From Sphingobacterium gobiense (GTDB lineage Bacteria > Bacteroidota > Bacteroidia > Sphingobacteriales > Sphingobacteriaceae): 64,000 nucleotides of DNA. Each line of letters starts with the position of its first letter. Position 1 is the stretch's first letter. Made by a program: the position numbers and the translations under genes. Location of the stretch: assembly GCF_002980575.1 (NCBI RefSeq), contig NZ_PVBS01000001.1:248001-312000 (forward strand), read 5' to 3'. This document shows, piece by piece, positions 8,176 to 16,861 of this stretch. A model generated the notes under the pieces. It was not told the origin of the DNA. It saw only the letters and a program-made list of their open reading frames with translations, and ran no database searches.

Positions 8176-11100
8176 TCAATGGTACGTTAACTGACTTCCC
8201 TTTTCTATATCATTCACTACGGTAATAGCCCGCGGAATACGTTCTTTTAGTTCCTCGACGTGGGAGATAATACCGACGATACGGTTATCCCTATTCAGAT
8301 ATTGCAATGTTTCAAATACGGTATTCATACTTTCAGGATCCTGGGTGCCAAAACCCTCATCGATGAAGAAGAAATTCTTGTCTGCTTTGTTCATCGATTG
8401 GATGCTTTCTGCCAATGCGAGGGCAAGACAGAGCGAAGCTTGAAACGCTTGTCCTCCTGAAAGTGTTTTTACTGAACGTTTACAACCGTTGTGCAAGAAA
8501 TCTACTACCTCAAATTCATTGTTTTCATTAATAGTGAGGCTTAGGTTATTTTTTGTCAAACGATGAAAACGTTGATTGGCAATTTCGCACAAACGTTGCA
8601 AATGTATGCTGGATACATAGTTGACGAAGCCAGATCCACGGAAAAGGTTTTCCAAAGTGGTCAAATTACTTTTTCTGAGTGCCAGCTTTTCGTATTCTTC
8701 CAATAATTTTTCTTTTTTTTCAAATTCCACACGTAAACGGGCGTGTTCTTTTTCTAAAGCTCCTGTTACGCGAATCTGTAATTCCAATTCTTCACGCTTT
8801 AAAGCGTAAAGCGTGGTCTTCTCTTGATAGATCGATTCATCGTAAGCATCAAGCGCGACACTTTTTTCCAACTCGGCAATGTTGCGTAAAAGGACTTGTA
8901 GGTTTAAATTGAACTCCTGTATCGTTTTACGGTTGCTATCTACATCCATATTCTTTTGAAGGATATGTTGTACCTGGATAATATCACTGTAACCATGTTC
9001 CTTCAGTAATGTAGAGATTTCTGCTTGCTTACTGTTGAGTTGTTGATAAAGCTGTTGGAACTGTTCTTTTGACGCGGCTCGCTCACCATTGATATGTGCG
9101 AACTCCGTTCTTAAAGATTGAATAGATTCAGAGAGCCGTTTATGACTTTCTTCCAGGAACGTAATCTTATTTTCAGTTTCCTGTTTTTTATTTAAGAGTC
9201 TGGTTTCATCAAAGTGTTCAAATTCAGTTGGTTTCAACCTCTTTATTTGCCTTATATTTTGTTGGTTTAACTGATCTAATACCGTAAGACTTTGTTCAAA
9301 TTCTACAAGGGAGTTTTTGTATTTTTCTATTTTCGATTGGCAGGTTTGCCACTGCACACGGAGATTTTTCAAATTTGCTTCGCCCGATTTGATATGGGTT
9401 TCCGCGAGGTAGTTTTTATCTTTATAGACGAGAAAGGCCGTTTTGTCCGTAGAAGAAAACGCTTCCCATCGAAATTGTTTACGATGGATTTTAAGTTTCT
9501 CCTCCATGTTTTGGATGTTAGTTTCGGATTGAGTTAACTGTGTTTTCTTATCCCGCCACCGTATAAATGCAGCTGTTAAAGCTTGATAATTTCCTTTGAG
9601 CTGCTGTTGGTGCTGCTTTACTTCTATTTGCTTGCCCATTACTTCCTGTATCTTGGCGGCCATATCGTGGTTTGCCATGGGGCTGGGATGATCTAATGCA
9701 CCACACAGCGGACAGGGTTGTCCCTCGGCTAGGCTACCGGCAAATTCCGATAGTTTCGCTTGCACTTTCAAATGTGTTTCCTCCTGTTGCAAGGAAGTAA
9801 GCTCGGCGTTTAATTTTGTTTCTTGTTGGAGTAGGACGGATTCCCAATCGTCGATTGAGGTCGACTGTTCTTCGAAAATTTTCGCTGTTTGTATTAATTC
9901 GTTCTGAAGCTGTTGGCGCTGTACTTTCAGCTCGGTGATAGCGCTGCTGATATTGTCATCAGTTTGATACCAAGATTCTAGCGCCAGTAATACCGATGTG
10001 TCAACCCGTGCATTTTTGAGCTCATCTAGTCGCTTCTCCTCGCTTTCTATAGATGCCAAAAGCTTTTTTTCGTCGTCTTGAGCTTGTAAGAGATGGGGCT
10101 TCCCATCTTGCAAGCGCTTACTCAGCTTTTCCTGTTGTTTCTTGTTTTGAAGGATATCAATAAGCACTTTTAGGTCTTCGCTCTCCGCTTTAAAAAAATC
10201 TAATTGCTGATAATCTGGCGCTATCTTTTCCCATTCAGCCTCTTCTTTTTCCAAGCGATTTAAAACTTCGCTCTTCCGCACCGTAAGTTGTTCGATTTTA
10301 TGGGTTAGCTGTTCCTTTTCCTTGTTTAAATTATGTGTAGTATTTAGGATTTCCCTAAAAGCTGATTGGGTGATCTCATACGTCCGCAATTCTTTTTCCA
10401 ACTGGACTATTCGAGGTTGTTCTAGAAGATATTCTTGTACATCTTCTTTTTTCTGCACTAATTCGTCCCGCTTTTTTTTACTTTCCATAAGCCGGCTGAC
10501 CTCTTTTTCCAGCAATGCGGTTTCCGCTTTTACCGAAGCGAGATGCCGTTGCGCCGTTTCAAGTTCCTGCTGCTTGCTGTCCAATATTTCCATACTGACG
10601 GCATCAAAACCAGAAAGTGCCCCATTTAATTGTTCCAATTTACTGTTATTCTGCCGTTGCAGGATCGCCACTTTAGGGCCGAGGTCAAAACGATCTAAGT
10701 TAAAGATATCTTTCATCATCTCGGACCTGTCCTTACCTCGTAATTCCAGAAATTCTTTAAATTGTCCTTGAGGAATAATGATCGTACGTCGGAAATTAGG
10801 ATAGGTGAGCTGTGTTACAAGCGCACCATCGTTCGAGTCCAACGGTATCCATGCGCCATCTTTCCATTCATAGGCGTAGCGTTCTAAAGATGTAGTGTCC
10901 TCAAACTTTTTTCTTCGTTTCCATTGCGCGGTGAATCGGAACTTCCGTCCTTCGGAATTCAGAAACTCGAACACGATATTAGCGACATCTGAGCGAAGGT
11001 TGAGCATATTATAAGCCCTTTTCTCCTGTTTGTTTAATCTTTCCGTCTCTCCATATAAAACAAAGCTAATGGCCTCGATTATACTGGATTTTCCCGAACC

Positions 11101-11211
11101 TACTTTTCCAAAAATGCCAAATAGGCCGGCTTCAGTCAAATGGGTAAAATCAATCTCTTGTTTATCTTGATAAGAATATAATCCTTCTATACTTAAATAA
11201 AGTGGTAGCAT
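8176..11211 (-). CDS. sbcC: SbcC (Rad50-like) subunit of the SbcCD nuclease
   Basis: SbcC is the SMC-like ATPase that, with SbcD, opens and cuts hairpins and DNA ends. The 1011-residue protein has an N-terminal Walker A loop GKVGSGKSS (about 35-43), a long coiled coil rich in E, K, Q and L, a zinc hook C-P-L-C near residues 499-502, a second coiled-coil arm, and a C-terminal lobe with the ABC signature LSGGQAFQ and Walker B FFFIDEGFGTQD. Both head halves and the hook are intact. The start is 2 nt after the sbcD stop, so the pair is an operon. A palindrome-cleaving nuclease beside several palindromes is noted but is probably coincidence. Confidence 0.95.
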   Translation of the reverse strand: MLPLYLSIEGLYSYQDKQEIDFTHLTEAGLFGIFGKVGSGKSSIIEAISFVLYGETERLNKQEKRAYNMLNLRSDVANIVFEFLNSEGRKFRFTAQWKRRKKFEDTTSLERYAYEWKDGAWIPLDSNDGALVTQLTYPNFRRTIIIPQGQFKEFLELRGKDRSEMMKDIFNLDRFDLGPKVAILQRQNNSKLEQLNGALSGFDAVSMEILDSKQQELETAQRHLASVKAETALLEKEVSRLMESKKKRDELVQKKEDVQEYLLEQPRIVQLEKELRTYEITQSAFREILNTTHNLNKEKEQLTHKIEQLTVRKSEVLNRLEKEEAEWEKIAPDYQQLDFFKAESEDLKVLIDILQNKKQQEKLSKRLQDGKPHLLQAQDDEKKLLASIESEEKRLDELKNARVDTSVLLALESWYQTDDNISSAITELKVQRQQLQNELIQTAKIFEEQSTSIDDWESVLLQQETKLNAELTSLQQEETHLKVQAKLSEFAGSLAEGQPCPLCGALDHPSPMANHDMAAKIQEVMGKQIEVKQHQQQLKGNYQALTAAFIRWRDKKTQLTQSETNIQNMEEKLKIHRKQFRWEAFSSTDKTAFLVYKDKNYLAETHIKSGEANLKNLRVQWQTCQSKIEKYKNSLVEFEQSLTVLDQLNQQNIRQIKRLKPTEFEHFDETRLLNKKQETENKITFLEESHKRLSESIQSLRTEFAHINGERAASKEQFQQLYQQLNSKQAEISTLLKEHGYSDIIQVQHILQKNMDVDSNRKTIQEFNLNLQVLLRNIAELEKSVALDAYDESIYQEKTTLYALKREELELQIRVTGALEKEHARLRVEFEKKEKLLEEYEKLALRKSNLTTLENLFRGSGFVNYVSSIHLQRLCEIANQRFHRLTKNNLSLTINENNEFEVVDFLHNGCKRSVKTLSGGQAFQASLCLALALAESIQSMNKADKNFFFIDEGFGTQDPESMNTVFETLQYLNRDNRIVGIISHVEELKERIPRAITVVNDIEKGSQLTYH

Positions 11212-11213
11212 GT

Positions 11214-12440
11214 TTAATCCTCCGTTTCCGTTTCACAATGAATGACCTCGTTCAACAAATCCATTAATTCCGGATTAGGCTGTTGCCCTAACCGATGTTG
11301 AAAATAATCCTTAAAAAGCATATCAATATGCTGATCGAGATTGATGGGCTGAGTATGCGCAGGATTAGATGTTGTTTGTTGTACGATGGGGATGATATGA
11401 ATAATACCATCATGTGCTTCGTGTATTCGTTTCATGTCGGCAGAACTGAGGAAAGTATCACTCATCAGTGTTAGCTCGACGAGCGTATTGGGGTTTTCGT
11501 TTAACCATAATATGGCAGCATCGATGTCCTTAAATCGCTTACGATGTAGTTTCTTTCCCGCAGAAAGTGGAACAAATCGGTATTGCGCTGGCTGCTCGGG
11601 AACAACATCTACAATGACAACGCCTTTTGCCTGTCCTGCCTCCGAAAAAGAGTAGGCAAGCGGACTACTTGGATAAACTACTGGACGATTTTCATTTCCG
11701 ATATTCTGAAACCGATGGAGATGTCCCAATGCGGTGTATTGGATTTGCGGTGGGATAGCATCGGAATAGACGAGATCCGCGTGCCCGACCTTAATGGGTT
11801 TTTCTCCCTCAGGTTCTTCCAATATTTCTCCGCCGCGTTGTAACATATACAAATGCGTGGTTAGCAAGTTTATGCCTTGATTGTCACAATGCATATTTCC
11901 GATGGTGAGCCAGTGTTTTCTTAAAAGCTCGTTGAGTTGCTGTGCTTTATCGTCCAGTCCTAGGAATTGCTTTAATCGAAGTTCATTGGCAAATGGCGTG
12001 TGGATAATACGCAACGGGTAGTTATATCGGGGTAGGGATATCTCCAGAAACCCTGTTGTTGTCGTATGAATAGAGAAACCATTCTTGGTATGAAAGGGTT
12101 GAATAATGGCCTGTGGGTAACCGATAAAAATGATTCCACATTCACGGGCGAGTACATCGGGTGCATCGATGCGGTCTGCACTATCGTGGTTTCCAGCTAT
12201 CGCGATGACCGGACGCTGCCCTTCACGGCTAAGCCGCCGCAATGTTTTATAAAGTAGTTCTACGGCTTCGACAGGTGGGTTGAAGGCGTCGAAAAGATCG
12301 CCCGCTACAATAACGGCATCTACACCTTCTGCGTCCGCTATTTCACATATTTCCACTAATACCGCGCGCTGTTCTTCCAATCTCGAGAAATAATCCAACC
12401 GTTTGCCTAAGTGCCAGTCGCTAGTATGTAATATCTTCAT
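11214..12440 (-). CDS. sbcD: SbcD (Mre11-like) exonuclease subunit
   Basis: The 408-residue product has all the metallophosphoesterase motifs in order: TSDWHLGK (6-13), VAGDLFD (about 44-50), GNHDSADR (about 82-89), and the later metal-site motifs, including GHLH (about residue 240). These coordinate two Mn ions for nuclease action on double-strand ends and hairpins. A C-terminal capping domain follows. It is the first gene of the sbcD-sbcC operon, whose mRNA may extend into ispD. Length is in the normal range. Confidence 0.95.
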   Translation of the reverse strand: MKILHTSDWHLGKRLDYFSRLEEQRAVLVEICEIADAEGVDAVIVAGDLFDAFNPPVEAVELLYKTLRRLSREGQRPVIAIAGNHDSADRIDAPDVLARECGIIFIGYPQAIIQPFHTKNGFSIHTTTTGFLEISLPRYNYPLRIIHTPFANELRLKQFLGLDDKAQQLNELLRKHWLTIGNMHCDNQGINLLTTHLYMLQRGGEILEEPEGEKPIKVGHADLVYSDAIPPQIQYTALGHLHRFQNIGNENRPVVYPSSPLAYSFSEAGQAKGVVIVDVVPEQPAQYRFVPLSAGKKLHRKRFKDIDAAILWLNENPNTLVELTLMSDTFLSSADMKRIHEAHDGIIHIIPIVQQTTSNPAHTQPINLDQHIDMLFKDYFQHRLGQQPNPELMDLLNEVIHCETETED

Positions 12441-12512
12441 TAACGCATTTTTTTAGTCTGTCCTGTGTTATTAGAAATTAAAATTAAAGTTAACGAAAAT
12501 TATGCCATCTCC

Positions 12513-12791
12513 TTATTTCTTGTCAGAATGTCCCAAATCTTTGTCTGGATTGATGATATTCCGGACTAACTGCTTTAGTTCTTTGATCTCCGGAAACCGC
12601 CCTTCTTTTTTCCTGTCAAAAATAACTTCGCCATCAATCGCTACAGAAAAACGTCCACTGATTTCGCTTGGTACCAAAGTAACACCATAAAGGTCATCTA
12701 CGAACGTGGTTAATAATTCCTGCGCCATATAAGCAGAGCGGAGCAACCATCCACATTTGGGGCAATATAAAATAGTGATCGTGGGTTTCAT
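12513..12791 (-). CDS. Rdx/SelW-SelT-SelH-like thioredoxin-fold protein
   Basis: I place the start at the ATG at 12791, giving 92 residues beginning MKPTITILYCPKCGWLLR; an in-frame TTG farther upstream would add eight residues that the family does not have. The C10-x-x-C13 pair follows the first beta strand exactly as in Rdx (SelW/SelT/SelH) proteins; Cys stands where eukaryotic homologues have selenocysteine. GRFSVAIDGEVIFDRK and FPEIKELKQLVR complete the fold. Family members are thought to act in thiol redox reactions, but no bacterial role is firmly known. The gene is single, between sbcD and a long non-coding gap. Confidence 0.85.
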   Translation of the reverse strand: MKPTITILYCPKCGWLLRSAYMAQELLTTFVDDLYGVTLVPSEISGRFSVAIDGEVIFDRKKEGRFPEIKELKQLVRNIINPDKDLGHSDKK

Positions 12792-12836
12792 AACTGTACC
12801 AATTATTTTGTTCAAAAATAAAAATATATATTTTTC

Positions 12837-12867
12837 TTGTATATATACAAAGTTGTTTCTAAATTAG
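12837..12867 (+). promoter_or_regulatory. Promoter of small-RNA-like locus A
   Basis: TTG at 12837-12839, then 20 nt, then TAAATTAG at 12860-12867, an imperfect match to TAnnTTTG. The spacing equals that of the near-perfect promoter at 43062-43092, which precedes a related unit. Confidence 0.5.
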
Positions 12868-12871
12868 TAGT

Positions 12872-12960
12872 TCATAATTCAGGCCGCTAGAGCATGGCGG
12901 TAAGTTATAATTGGTTTTACAAAGGTTTCTACTCGCCCGGGTAGAAACCTTTATTTTTTT
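12872..12960 (+). ncRNA. Small-RNA-like unit A
   Basis: An approximately 89-nt unit follows the promoter at 12837-12867. It holds TCATAATTCAGG (12872-12883), TTATAATTGGTTTTAC (12905-12920) and a 12-bp perfect hairpin (12921-12932/12941-12952), loop TCGCCCGG, ending in seven T at 12954-12960. The two boxes and the hairpin with a C-rich loop recur at 43098-43170 and, on the minus strand, at 59308-59382. Locus A alone has an insert of about 20 nt between the boxes (12884-12904), which includes a small CCGC/GCGG hairpin. No ORF explains it. Inference: a trans-acting small RNA of a local family; expression is untested. Confidence 0.6.
12921..12960 (+). terminator. Intrinsic terminator of unit A
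   Basis: A 12-bp perfect stem (12921-12932 with 12941-12952) with an 8-nt loop is followed by A and seven T. No annotated gene on the plus strand ends upstream, so it must serve the small-RNA-like unit. Confidence 0.8.
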
Positions 12961-13250
12961 GTCTTACTGTATTATTTGTGTTTTGGCAGTAATAAGCTAC
13001 TCATTTGTTCGATACTGTACCCCTATCTGTTATTTACAGAACAGGCCGTGCCCGCGAACGTCAGCAGAATTCTGATTGTAGTCCTCTCGATTTTGATAGT
13101 CTGGCAACCTGACAACATGGAGTAGATAGCCGCTTTCAAGCTTTTAGTGCGAAACAAAATTAATCTTTAAGAAATTAAGGGGACTTAAAATCAAGTATTG
13201 TCGGCTTGAAAATTTCTTTTAAAAATTGTCCACGGTAATTCTTGCAACTC
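12961..13250. other. Non-coding stretch with no recognised content
   Basis: I find no coding ORF, RNA fold or repeat that I can name here. A minus-strand reading near 12970-13020 gives a short peptide-like tail after a stop codon that could be a gene relic, but it is too short to assign. Confidence 0.4.
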
Positions 13251-13300
13251 AAGGTTTGTTTTTGTTAAATGACCACGGTCATTTAACAAAAACAAACCTT
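13251..13300. repeat. 50-bp near-perfect palindrome centred on TGACC-AC-GGTCA
   Basis: Arms 13251-13274 and 13277-13300 are exact inverted repeats of 24 bp separated by 2 bp (AC). The core is TGACCACGGTCA (13270-13281). There is no T-run after either arm, so it is not a standard terminator. It is the largest of three sites with the same core within 140 bp and may be a binding site for a dimeric regulator or a cruciform-forming element. Confidence 0.75.
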
Positions 13301-13330
13301 AATATTAGAAAAACAAACGTTGGATTATTT

Positions 13331-13346
13331 AATGACCGCGGTCATT
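13331..13346. promoter_or_regulatory. Second TGACC-GC-GGTCA palindrome
   Basis: AATGACCGCGGTCATT is a perfect 16-bp palindrome. It shares the TGACC-NN-GGTCA core with 13270-13281, centre to centre 63 bp. Confidence 0.6.
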
Positions 13347-13384
13347 TTAAAGTGTAAACAACAAAAAACCGGAAACTTGAGAGC

Positions 13385-13416
13385 TAACTCGTTATAGACC
13401 ATGGTCATAACTCGTT
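13385..13416. promoter_or_regulatory. Third GACC-AT-GGTC palindrome, flanked by direct repeats
   Basis: GACCATGGTC (13397-13406) is a perfect palindrome with one changed outer base relative to the other two sites. It is flanked by exact 9-bp direct repeats TAACTCGTT at 13385-13393 and 13408-13416. It also overlaps the stop codon of the possible small ORF on the minus strand. Confidence 0.5.
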
Positions 13417-13551
13417 TTTCTTGATAGTTAAATGGTGTGTGAGGGTATGATTTCCGCAAGCAATAAAACAAAAGGCATAAGCTGCCATACTAAAGATATT
13501 GCGTTCAATAATGTAACTTTCTGCCGTCCGTATATTTAATTTAACTGCCAT
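13405..13551 (-). CDS. Possible 48-residue small protein
   Basis: On the minus strand an ATG at 13551 opens 48 codons, beginning MAVKLNIRTAESYIIERNIF and ending in HHLTIKKNEL. A mildly hydrophobic middle (SMAAYAFCFIACG) is present but no clear signal peptide or membrane helix. A TATATTTG -7 box lies upstream at 13623-13630 on the same strand. I do not recognise the sequence. It could be a gene relic or chance; the support is the promoter-like box and absence of any other gene within 300 bp. Confidence 0.3.
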   Translation of the reverse strand: MAVKLNIRTAESYIIERNIFSMAAYAFCFIACGNHTLTHHLTIKKNEL

Positions 13552-13622
13552 AACCAAAACTTATCAGGTATAAATCAGATTACACATTGTAAAAACAGAA
13601 TCTCTTTTCTTCACTGATATGA

Positions 13623-13630
13623 CAAATATA
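13623..13630 (-). promoter_or_regulatory. Possible -7 box TATATTTG, minus strand
   Basis: The minus strand reads TATATTTG, an exact match to TAnnTTTG, 72 bp upstream of the 13551 ATG. No TTG sits at the right -33 spacing. Confidence 0.3.
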
Positions 13631-13735
13631 GTTAATTTTTTCAACATACCGGTTCGGAAGCTGTATATCAATTATTTTTCTTAATTTTACCGCTACTTTT
13701 TGTTAGTGCTTGTCATAAAAAATTAGGAGAAAGTT

Positions 13736-16012
13736 TTGGATTATTTAGCAGGATTAAACCCTTCGCAACGTGCAGCTGTGGAGCAGACGGAAGGGCCGGT
13801 GATGATTGTAGCCGGTGCGGGTTCGGGAAAGACGCGCGTCATTACCTACCGTGTAGCACATTTGATTCGGAAGGGTGTGGACCCCTTTAATGTTTTGGTG
13901 CTAACCTTTACTAATAAAGCGGCGAAGGAGATGCGAGAACGTATTATGAGCGTTGTAGGACAAGAAGCAAAGAATATTTGGATGGGCACTTTCCATTCCG
14001 TATTTGCTCGTATCCTTCGCGTGGAGGCAGAGTTAATCGGGTATCCAAAAAATTTTACAATATACGATACGGACGACACAAAAAGTTTGATCCGTGCTAT
14101 TCTAAAAGAGATGAACCTCGATGATAAGCTATACAATGCCAACCATGTATACGGGCGTATTTCTTCGGCTAAAAATAACCTGATATCACCGCAGGAATAC
14201 AATAAGAACGAGGCCATTATGGCGGAGGATATTGCAAATGGCCGTCCGCAGATGGGACAGATTTATATGACCTATGCACAACGTTGTTATCGGGCGGGAG
14301 CAATGGATTTTGACGATCTTTTATTCAAAACAAATGTATTACTGAACAAGCATCCAGAAGTGCTGCATAAATACCAACATCAATTTAGATACCTCATGGT
14401 GGATGAGTATCAGGATACCAACTTTTCTCAATATCTTATCGTGAAAAGGCTTGCTGCAGTCAATGAAAACATTTGTGTAGTAGGAGATGATGCACAGAGT
14501 ATTTATGCGTTTCGCGGCGCGAATATTCAAAATATCCTAAATTTTCAAAAGGATTATCCGGACGTTCAAATTTTTAAACTTGAACAGAACTATCGTTCTA
14601 CGAAAATGATTGTCAATGCGGCGAACAGCGTAATTGAAAAGAACCAGAATCAATTGGAGAAGAATGTTTTTTCTGAAAATGAGGATGGAGAAAAAATCAA
14701 AGTTGCACGTGCGTTTTCTGATAATGAAGAAGGAAAAATCGTCGCGGAATCCATTACGCAGGAGCGTGTACTGAAAAATCTGCGATATAAAGATTTTGCT
14801 ATTTTATACCGTACAAATGCCCAATCACGGGCTATGGAAGAAGCATTGCGAAAAATCAGCGTCCCTTATAAATTATATGGAGGAACGTCTTTCTATCAAC
14901 GTAAGGAAATCAAAGATTTGATTGCTTATTTTCGTTTGACGTTCAATCCCAACGACGAAGAAGCATTAAAGCGGGTCATCAACTATCCACGTAGAGGGAT
15001 AGGAGATACCACATTAGAGAAAATTTTGGTCGCTGCAGACCAGCAACAATATCGATTGTGGGACGTGGTCGTGAATGCCCAAATGTTTCTTGATGGACGA
15101 AGCGCGAATGCGGTAGGTAATTTTGGGCTGATGATTCAAAGTTTCCAGGCAGTAGCAAAAACCAACTCGGCATTTGATACAGCGATGCATATCGCACAGC
15201 ATTCAGGTATATTAAAAGATCTTTACGAGGATAAATCAGTAGAAGGGCTTAGCCGTTATGAAAATATTCAAGAATTATTGAATGGTATCAAGGAATTCTC
15301 CGAACGTGAGGATATTGAAGAAAAAGGTCTGGATATATTCATGCAGGATATTGCATTGTTAACTAATGATGATAATGACAAGGACCCCAATGCAGATACT
15401 GTGTCTTTGATGACAATACATGCGTCGAAAGGATTAGAATTTCCTGTGGTCTATATCGTGGGCTTAGAAGAAAACTTGTTTCCTTCACAACTTTCCCTCA
15501 ACTCCCGTTCAGAATTGGAAGAAGAAAGACGACTTTTTTACGTGGCGGTGACCCGTGCGGAGAAAAAACTACATTTGTCCTATGCTACGTCACGCTATCG
15601 ATGGGGAACACTTAATAATTGTGAACCCAGTCGTTTTTTAGATGAATTGAATCCGGCTTGTTTGGAGCTTGATTTTAAGCCACGGAGTAGCGTTATGGAT
15701 ACAGGGGGTAGTTTTCAGTCGGAGCGCATGGCCTGGCGACAGAAGGATACGGAATCGTTTTCGAAACCAAAACCAAAAATAGTTAAAACAACCTCAATAT
15801 TGCCGAAGGCACACGTACCCACACCAGGCTTTGCCCCATCAGATACATCTGCACTACAAGTTGGAATGGAAGTAGAGCACGAACGGTTCGGATTTGGAAA
15901 AGTTGTGAATTTGGACGGTAATCGACCGGATATAAAAGCAACTATTTTCTTTAAAGAGTTGGGACAGAAACAATTGTTGCTTAAATTTGCGAAACTTAGA
16001 ATAGTACAATAA
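13736..16012 (+). CDS. UvrD/PcrA/Rep-family DNA helicase
   Basis: The start is a TTG at 13736 with AGGAGA at 13725-13730 just upstream. The 758-residue protein shows superfamily 1A motifs in order: Q motif LNPSQRAAVE, Walker A GAGSGKT (about 28-34), DEYQDTN (about 224-230), DAQSIYAFRG (about 252-262), YRS, and the late VTRAEKKLHL. A C-terminal Tudor-like segment VGMEVEHERFGFGKVVNLDG (about 700-720) is typical of PcrA and binds RNA polymerase in that protein. It is likely a 3'-5' helicase for repair and for clearing replication blocks. Whether to call it uvrD or pcrA cannot be settled from sequence alone. Confidence 0.93.
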   Translation: MDYLAGLNPSQRAAVEQTEGPVMIVAGAGSGKTRVITYRVAHLIRKGVDPFNVLVLTFTNKAAKEMRERIMSVVGQEAKNIWMGTFHSVFARILRVEAELIGYPKNFTIYDTDDTKSLIRAILKEMNLDDKLYNANHVYGRISSAKNNLISPQEYNKNEAIMAEDIANGRPQMGQIYMTYAQRCYRAGAMDFDDLLFKTNVLLNKHPEVLHKYQHQFRYLMVDEYQDTNFSQYLIVKRLAAVNENICVVGDDAQSIYAFRGANIQNILNFQKDYPDVQIFKLEQNYRSTKMIVNAANSVIEKNQNQLEKNVFSENEDGEKIKVARAFSDNEEGKIVAESITQERVLKNLRYKDFAILYRTNAQSRAMEEALRKISVPYKLYGGTSFYQRKEIKDLIAYFRLTFNPNDEEALKRVINYPRRGIGDTTLEKILVAADQQQYRLWDVVVNAQMFLDGRSANAVGNFGLMIQSFQAVAKTNSAFDTAMHIAQHSGILKDLYEDKSVEGLSRYENIQELLNGIKEFSEREDIEEKGLDIFMQDIALLTNDDNDKDPNADTVSLMTIHASKGLEFPVVYIVGLEENLFPSQLSLNSRSELEEERRLFYVAVTRAEKKLHLSYATSRYRWGTLNNCEPSRFLDELNPACLELDFKPRSSVMDTGGSFQSERMAWRQKDTESFSKPKPKIVKTTSILPKAHVPTPGFAPSDTSALQVGMEVEHERFGFGKVVNLDGNRPDIKATIFFKELGQKQLLLKFAKLRIVQ

Positions 16013-16069
16013 TAAGATAAAATAATAAACTACGCTTATATAACGTTTTTAAGCGTAAAACTACACTTT

Positions 16070-16765
16070 ATGGATTTCGACTACAACAGTACCCGGCCAA
16101 ATTTGATTTTGGCAGAATATGGAAGAAATGTGCAAAACATGGTAGACTATATATGCACCCTTCCAACGAAAGAGGAGAGAAACCGATATGCACAGGTCGT
16201 TATCGACATGATGGGTGTATTGAACCCGCATTTGCGGGATGTTTCGGATTTCAAACACAAATTATGGGATCATTTGCATATCATATCTGATTTTAAAATT
16301 GATGTAGATTCACCATATCCTGTTCCCGCACGCGATGCAATTCACAAGAAACCCGAACTGCTGGATTACCCTCAACATGCCATTCGTTACAAACATTATG
16401 GCCATACCGTCGAGCGTATGATTGAAAAGGCTTTGGCCATGTCTGCTCCTGAAAACCGGGAACGTATGGCTTTGTCTATTGCTAATTTTATGAAGATGGC
16501 GTATATGACCTGGAATAAAGATACGGTGCAAGATGAGCATATCATCCAAAATTTAGCCGAACTTTCTAATGGACAATTAGTATTACCTGCCGATACGGTA
16601 TTGACTAAACTTGACTTTAAAACTCCGCCTCCGGGCAGCCGGACAAAAAGTGGGGCTACCACTAGCACCAACAATAACCAAAAAAGTAGTAATCAAAAAA
16701 GCGGTGGCAAAAAGAATATGGTGAAGAAAAAAAATGGTTCTAAAAAAGTTTCGTATAGAAGATAA
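16070..16765 (+). CDS. DUF4290 family protein with basic tail
   Basis: The 231-residue protein matches the Bacteroidota family DUF4290, with YNSTRPNLILAEYGRNVQNM (start at residue 5), TKEERNRYAQVVIDMMGVLNP (about 33-53) and a conserved acidic, helical centre. From about residue 185 the sequence becomes a low-complexity tail rich in S, N, K and G, ending KKKNGSKKVSYRR; such basic tails often bind nucleic acid. The function of the family is unknown. It lies between the helicase and murA on the same strand, with its own probable terminator. Confidence 0.85.
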   Translation: MDFDYNSTRPNLILAEYGRNVQNMVDYICTLPTKEERNRYAQVVIDMMGVLNPHLRDVSDFKHKLWDHLHIISDFKIDVDSPYPVPARDAIHKKPELLDYPQHAIRYKHYGHTVERMIEKALAMSAPENRERMALSIANFMKMAYMTWNKDTVQDEHIIQNLAELSNGQLVLPADTVLTKLDFKTPPPGSRTKSGATTSTNNNQKSSNQKSGGKKNMVKKKNGSKKVSYRR

Positions 16766-16787
16766 ACTATTTTGACTGTTTTAATAG

Positions 16788-16838
16788 GAGGGCAATTGTG
16801 TGGCGAAAGTCGTTATCCGGTTGCTCTCTGTTTTTTTA
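16788..16838 (+). terminator. Probable terminator after the DUF4290 gene
   Basis: GAGGGCAA pairs with TTGCTCTC (one G-T wobble) across a 25-nt loop, followed by TG and seven T. The long loop makes it moderate. Confidence 0.5.
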
Positions 16839-16861
16839 ATGTTAATATACGATAATAAAAG

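Noticed and set aside
8176-12440. Functional link between SbcCD (palindrome-cleaving) and the nearby palindromes
   Set aside because: SbcCD acts on hairpins anywhere in the genome; closeness alone is not evidence.
13251-13300. The 50-bp palindrome as a transcription terminator
   Set aside because: No T-run follows either arm and no gene ends into it.
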